A stretch of 64,000 nt of DNA from assembly GCA_023374045.1 (NCBI GenBank), contig CM041777.1:109643588-109707587 (forward strand), read 5' to 3'. Positions 59,941-64,000 of the stretch are shown here, in pieces. Source of the stretch: Limonium bicolor. Lineage: Eukaryota; Streptophyta; Magnoliopsida; Caryophyllales; Plumbaginaceae. The translations under genes and the position numbers were made by a program. Within the stretch, counting starts at the first letter, position 1, and the number at the start of each line of letters is the position of its first letter. Below the pieces are notes generated by a model. It did no database searches. It had not been told where the DNA came from and saw nothing but the letters and a program-made list of their open reading frames with translations.

Positions 59941-61568
59941 TGTTATACCCAAAATTTTGACCCCTGGTTAGGGTCTACAAGGTTTTGGTGTTGTGAAGGG
60001 CATTTAATCGAGTAATGAGGGATTCCAGCTTGATCGGCGCATCAGGGCATGAGGAGCAGTTTCGTCATTGTCAGGGGCGTTTTGTAATTTTAAGGCTCCT
60101 AAGACCTCCTATAGGCTTTCTCTCTCCTCCGAAAGATGCCCAAATCAGATTGAATTCTTTGGTAGAGATGACATTCTAAGCATAATGGCGTTAGAATTTT
60201 GATTTTTATTCAGTTTTTTTCAAATTTCCAATAATTTTCTAGCAATTTCTGACTGAATCTGACGAGAAATTCAATTTAAAAAATATTCCACATTTAAAAA
60301 AGCCGATTCCACTTTAGAAAATTCATAATTGTCATCCTTGACACGTGGTTAAAATTTCACAGCAAAATCCTTTGGGAAGTCACTTAATTAAAATATCAAA
60401 AAATCTTACTTTTACTAGATTTCTTTATCTTTAAGAAAGTCTATATAAGGGATAGGTTTTTTTTAAAAGGCAGAATCTCATATGCTCAAAGAACCTAGGA
60501 AGACAGAAAGCACAGCCTCCTCTCTCTCTCTCACGTTTTCCAACAACCCGGCAACCCGAATCATACCGAAAATCCCCGAAATCACCATCTAAACACGTTT
60601 TCCAATCCCCAAAGCACCAATAATCATCAAACCCCACAAAAACACCACCAAAACGTGAAGAACAGCAAGAACAACCAACCACCAGAAGCTCGGTTCGAAA
60701 ATCTTTCGGGTCTGCCACAAACGGAGCACTCTTCGAATCCCGGTGTGAAGAATCGTTGTGAATCCGAAGGGTAAAACAGGTAGAAATCCCACTTCCTAAC
60801 TCTCCACGACCTTATCAGCCTTGCCTCAAATTTGGGCTTAAACTAACTCTTTTTCGTTTCTGTATTGCTGATTGTTTTAGCTACTGCCTTGTTACTTGTT
60901 TGCTAAGGTCGTTATTAATTTTGATGTCAAACTGAGTTCTTTCAGTTACTAACGTGTTTAAAATCTTTAGGCTACACACCATAAAATTTGAGCTCAAAAA
61001 CCCCTCGGGAACCATCGAAAACCCACTGTCCGTGGGTTGTCCGTGACCTCGGACTCATTGTCCGGGACCACGGACGGGTTGTCCGTGACCACGGACACCC
61101 ACGGACGGTGGCGGAATTTTGTATTTTTCAATTTTTCAAATTTTAGGGTTTCTGTCAATACATGTCCGGGCCCACGGACACCCCTGTCCGTGGCCCCAGA
61201 CTTTTCAAGTTTGCGTTTTTTATTTTAGTTCTGTTTTCGAAATCACCTAATTCAACTGGGGTCCGCGGTCTCGGACATTAGGTCCGTGGCCACGGACGTA
61301 ATTAAAATTGACCTAATTCTGCCTCCGAAACCCTAGTTTAGGTAACTTTCAATTTCACTTTAATTTTCTGTCAAAAAAACGTTAAAAATAAAAAAACAGA
61401 AGCGCGCACCTAGGTTAAAAACAACTTTGTAGAAAGCCGTAAATAAACCAAGTAGAGGAAAAACGACCTAGGAAGGGTAATGAAAGTAATTTGAACCCTA
61501 AATAAGTCGAATACCAAGCCCCGAACCCGAACTCTCCTTTCCTAATTTGATCTAGGTTAAAATTAGGT
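59941..61568 (+). repeat. LTR of a Tat/Ogre-like Ty3/gypsy element
   Basis: It begins TGTTATACCCAAAATTTTGACCC after the purine tract. The right border is set at ...ctaggttaaaattagg, because tggtgactca follows; it resembles the start of the primer binding sites of Tat-group elements. That border does not end in CA, so it is tentative. The lineage call rests on this start sequence and on the tandem repeats upstream, both familiar in Tat/Ogre elements. No gag or pol is in the window. Confidence 0.55.
61028..61305. repeat. GTCCGTGG/CCACGGAC inverted-repeat cluster in the gypsy-like LTR
   Basis: At least eight arms of gtccgtg(g/a)cc or (t/a)ccacggac occur, forming short hairpins such as ttgtccgtgaccacggacacc and gtccgtggccacggac. 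Coverage is dense at 61028-61112, then 61162-61202 and 61262-61302. Confidence 0.8.
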
Positions 61569-61779
61569 GGTGACTCATAATAGGTTCCAGTGAGCTAGCT
61601 TAGGTTTAATAATTATTGTTATATGACATAGTTATTAATCTTAGGTTATAAGTGGACCTAAAACCCGATTAGATCCTAATCAACTCAATCAACATAGGGT
61701 AGGGTTTAAAATCGAGGCTCACAATACCCACTAATGTCATACCCATCAAATGATGTATATTATGTTCAGGTCCCTACTG
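61569..61779. other. unassigned sequence between gypsy-like LTR and CACTA
   Basis: Starts with a possible degenerate primer binding site (tggtgactca). Nothing else was recognised. Confidence 0.35.
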
Positions 61780-63996
61780 ATAAACATATTATCTCTTCAC
61801 TGGCAACTTCTAAATTGATGATGCTTTTCCAAACATAAAATCTATGAACCATTGGACAAACACTCGGTTTTGTTCTTTTGTCAGCCAAAGGTGGTCTTGG
61901 TAGGATTTTGTTCAACTGCAAATTTCATGAGATCAAAGGGTAGGTGAGTATCAAGAAAGTGTAACAACCCCAAGGTGTTGTGACATAATAGATGTGCTTG
62001 ATGAAATAGATGATGTGGTACTTGCATAATCTCTCTCCTAAGGACACCTTTGCTCTTAAATTTATCGTATCGTCGTGGTTTTGTGATACCAATTGATTCT
62101 GCTCATTCCAATAACCATCACGGCCTTAGTCATCGTCGCTTCAATTATGCTTTCTTTTGGTTGATATCTATTCTTCATTCTACCCTTTAGAATACCCATG
62201 TATCGTTCAAAAGGGTACAGTAATGTAAGTAGACCGGACCATAATATTGGATCTCTCAAACAATGAGCACTATCAAGTGCACCATTATGTCAAAGAACAA
62301 TGGTAGAAAATACATCTCAGTTGACATAATGTGACCATAATTTCACGTTGTATATCATCGAGAGAGTTACATCAATTACTTGCAACAGACGACGTTGAAA
62401 AAGACCAAAAGTCGGGTTAACGCCTTTCTGACATTCATTTGGCCATATCCCTCGGATTGCAAATAGTAGAAGATGTCACATTAATACATTATAATTATGA
62501 GATTTCATGCCTAATAGTTTCAAATCCTTCATCGATACAATGTTTCTAGTTGAAGAGTATATAGATGGTACTTTACCGAGTGCAGACATTTGTAGAAGTT
62601 AATCTTTTCATTCTTTGAAAGTGTATAGCATGCAGGTGGTATGTATATTCGTTTCCCATTCTATTATGGGTGTAACTCTTTTCTTATACCCATGGTTGCA
62701 TGTCTTTTCTCACTTTCCATCCGTTTTTCGTTTTTTCGGGTATGTTGAGCAAAGTCTGTTCATTGCCTCACCAATGTTCTTTACAATGTGCATGATATCT
62801 AACAGTGTCTGACAGATAGATGACGCCAGTACATTAGATCCTAAAAGATAGAGCATTTTTTCCAATGTTCTTTCCGGTTTGATGTGTTTCCAAATACATT
62901 TACAATGTCCTAACCTTTGTATACACTTCCTTAGAGGTCAAAGGTAGACGGCCAAACGAGTCTCGGCCTCACCATTGAACAGTTTCTTCTACTTACGATA
63001 AGGGTGATCTTCAGGTAGAAGACGTTGATGACACATGTAAACATTCTTACCATAATTTTTAAAATGGTCCAAACATCTGTCATCCTCGCACACCGGACAT
63101 GCAAATGGTCCTTTCACAGTGTATCTAGACAAGTTCCCGTATGCGGGGAAGTCATTGACAATACAGAACAATAATGCCATGAGCGTGAAATTTTCTCTTA
63201 CATAAGCATCATACACCGCGGTTCCCTCATTCCACAATAAATTCAAATCATCAATCAGTGGGGCGAGGTATACATCAATATTATTACCAGGCTATGGGAT
63301 CAAATATCAGAAGTGATAACATTATGTACTTACGTTTCATACACAATCATGAAGGCAAATTATAGATCAATAGCAAAACGAGCCAAGTGTTGTGTTAATT
63401 GCTTAACGTGTTGTACGGGTTCATCCCATCAGTACGTAGCCAAGCCTCAGATTCCTATCTTCACCCCCGAAATGTTCTTGGAACCGTCTGTTGATGTTTC
63501 TCCACTGAGGTCCAGGTGCTGGATGTCTTAATTTCTCATCACTTTTTTACCCTCTGCGTGTCATCATAAGTTTTTGCATATTTCAGATTCAAAACAACCG
63601 TTTGAATCTAGGTATGATCGGCAAATAGCCTAACAGTTTAGCTGGAGGGATTTTTTTCTGAACGGATGAGGAATCACTATCCTTATGCTATATCATTCCA
63701 GGTAATTGTCTAGATGTTCATAATCACCCCTACAACACACAGTTGTTTAGACACACATGAATTTTTTTGTACTCAATTCCCATTAGACACATCCATTCCA
63801 TTGCATCGTAGGTGATGGTAGGAGACCGTTCCCATCCGGTAGCATATCATGAAGCAGCTCGAGAAGTGTCGTGAAACTCTTGTCACTCCATCCGTATCTT
63901 CATTTGGGTAAACAAATTAGTACAGTCATTAATTTGTGTACTTAATGCACGTAGGGTACAAGGTCGTCTTGGATGCATCCAACAACCTTTGATACT
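61780..63996 (-). pseudogene. CACTA TNP2-type transposase, decayed, continues past the window edge
   Basis: Read leftward from 63996 in shifting frames. The motif YLPIIPRFKRLF is near 63620 and KLRHPAPGPQWRNI near 63510. An open frame at 62989-63246 has LLWNEG, then NDFPAYGNLS, then CPVCEDD, all standard for the TNP2 (Transposase_21) family. After an AT-rich gap there are IRKELHP, YIPPACYTLSKNEK (near 62640), EMYFLPLFFDIMVHLIV (near 62290) and the DUF4218 end. Many stops and shifts occur, so the gene is dead. It lies on the opposite strand to the fragment at 48061, so it belongs to another CACTA element or an inverted part of the same one. Confidence 0.88.
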
Positions 63997-64000
63997 CATC

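Noticed and set aside
1..64000. tRNA, rRNA, or bacterial or organelle features
   Set aside because: I saw no cloverleaf, rRNA segment or operon-like coding. The tRNA-like matches are only the retrotransposon primer binding sites.

Overview
The window is nuclear DNA of a flowering plant, probably a eudicot. The evidence is Ty1/copia elements primed by initiator tRNA-Met, a plant L1-type LINE with a C-terminal RNase H, CACTA (TNP2) transposase, a hAT MITE, several ~4 kb solo LTRs, and a plant-type CFIm59/68 (CPSF6-like) pre-mRNA 3'-end-processing gene. The species cannot be told from the sequence. Almost everything else is transposable-element DNA, much of it AT-rich.

Layout. Positions 1-38060 form a nested inverted duplication. 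The ancestral order, best seen on the right arm, is: an old copia 3' remnant interrupted by a solo LTR (19085-27979, duplicated target CTACA), itself interrupted by a complete copia element (20323-25561, duplicated target GTGTC); then the rest of the old copia (27985-29378); then the CFIm68-like gene (34530-36798) and its 3' flank to 38060. The middle arm (6645-18867) is the same block inverted: gene at 7898-10167 on the minus strand, copia at 14405-18867. The left arm (1-6636) is a third, partial copy holding copia and solo LTR, fused to the 3' flank of the gene. Only the right arm carries a LINE (29449-34125). The middle arm keeps the matching empty site.

From 38061 to 64000 there is no host gene I recognise. 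A CACTA end with hairpin-forming subterminal repeats starts at 40107. It is interrupted by a foldback/MULE-like element (about 40386-42701), which contains a hAT MITE (40772-41352, 8-bp target duplication). A solo LTR (44090-48042, target CGTTT) sits in the leader of a CACTA transposase N-terminal fragment (48061-48367). Next come a related LTR fragment in the opposite orientation (from 48373), interrupted by an ORF1-only LINE derivative (about 50210-52150), and another solo LTR (53798-58221, target ATAAA). After these are the minisatellite-rich 3' region and LTR of a Tat/Ogre-like gypsy element (58795-61568), and a decayed CACTA TNP2 transposase on the minus strand (61780-63996).

The CFIm68-like gene is the only host gene. 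Each of its two copies is broken by single-base indels, mostly in homopolymer runs, at sites where the other copy is usually intact. Uncorrected long-read errors are therefore a serious alternative to true pseudogenes. The most unusual signal is an array of GC-rich hairpins in the related solo LTRs, whose two arms differ between elements by matched substitutions.
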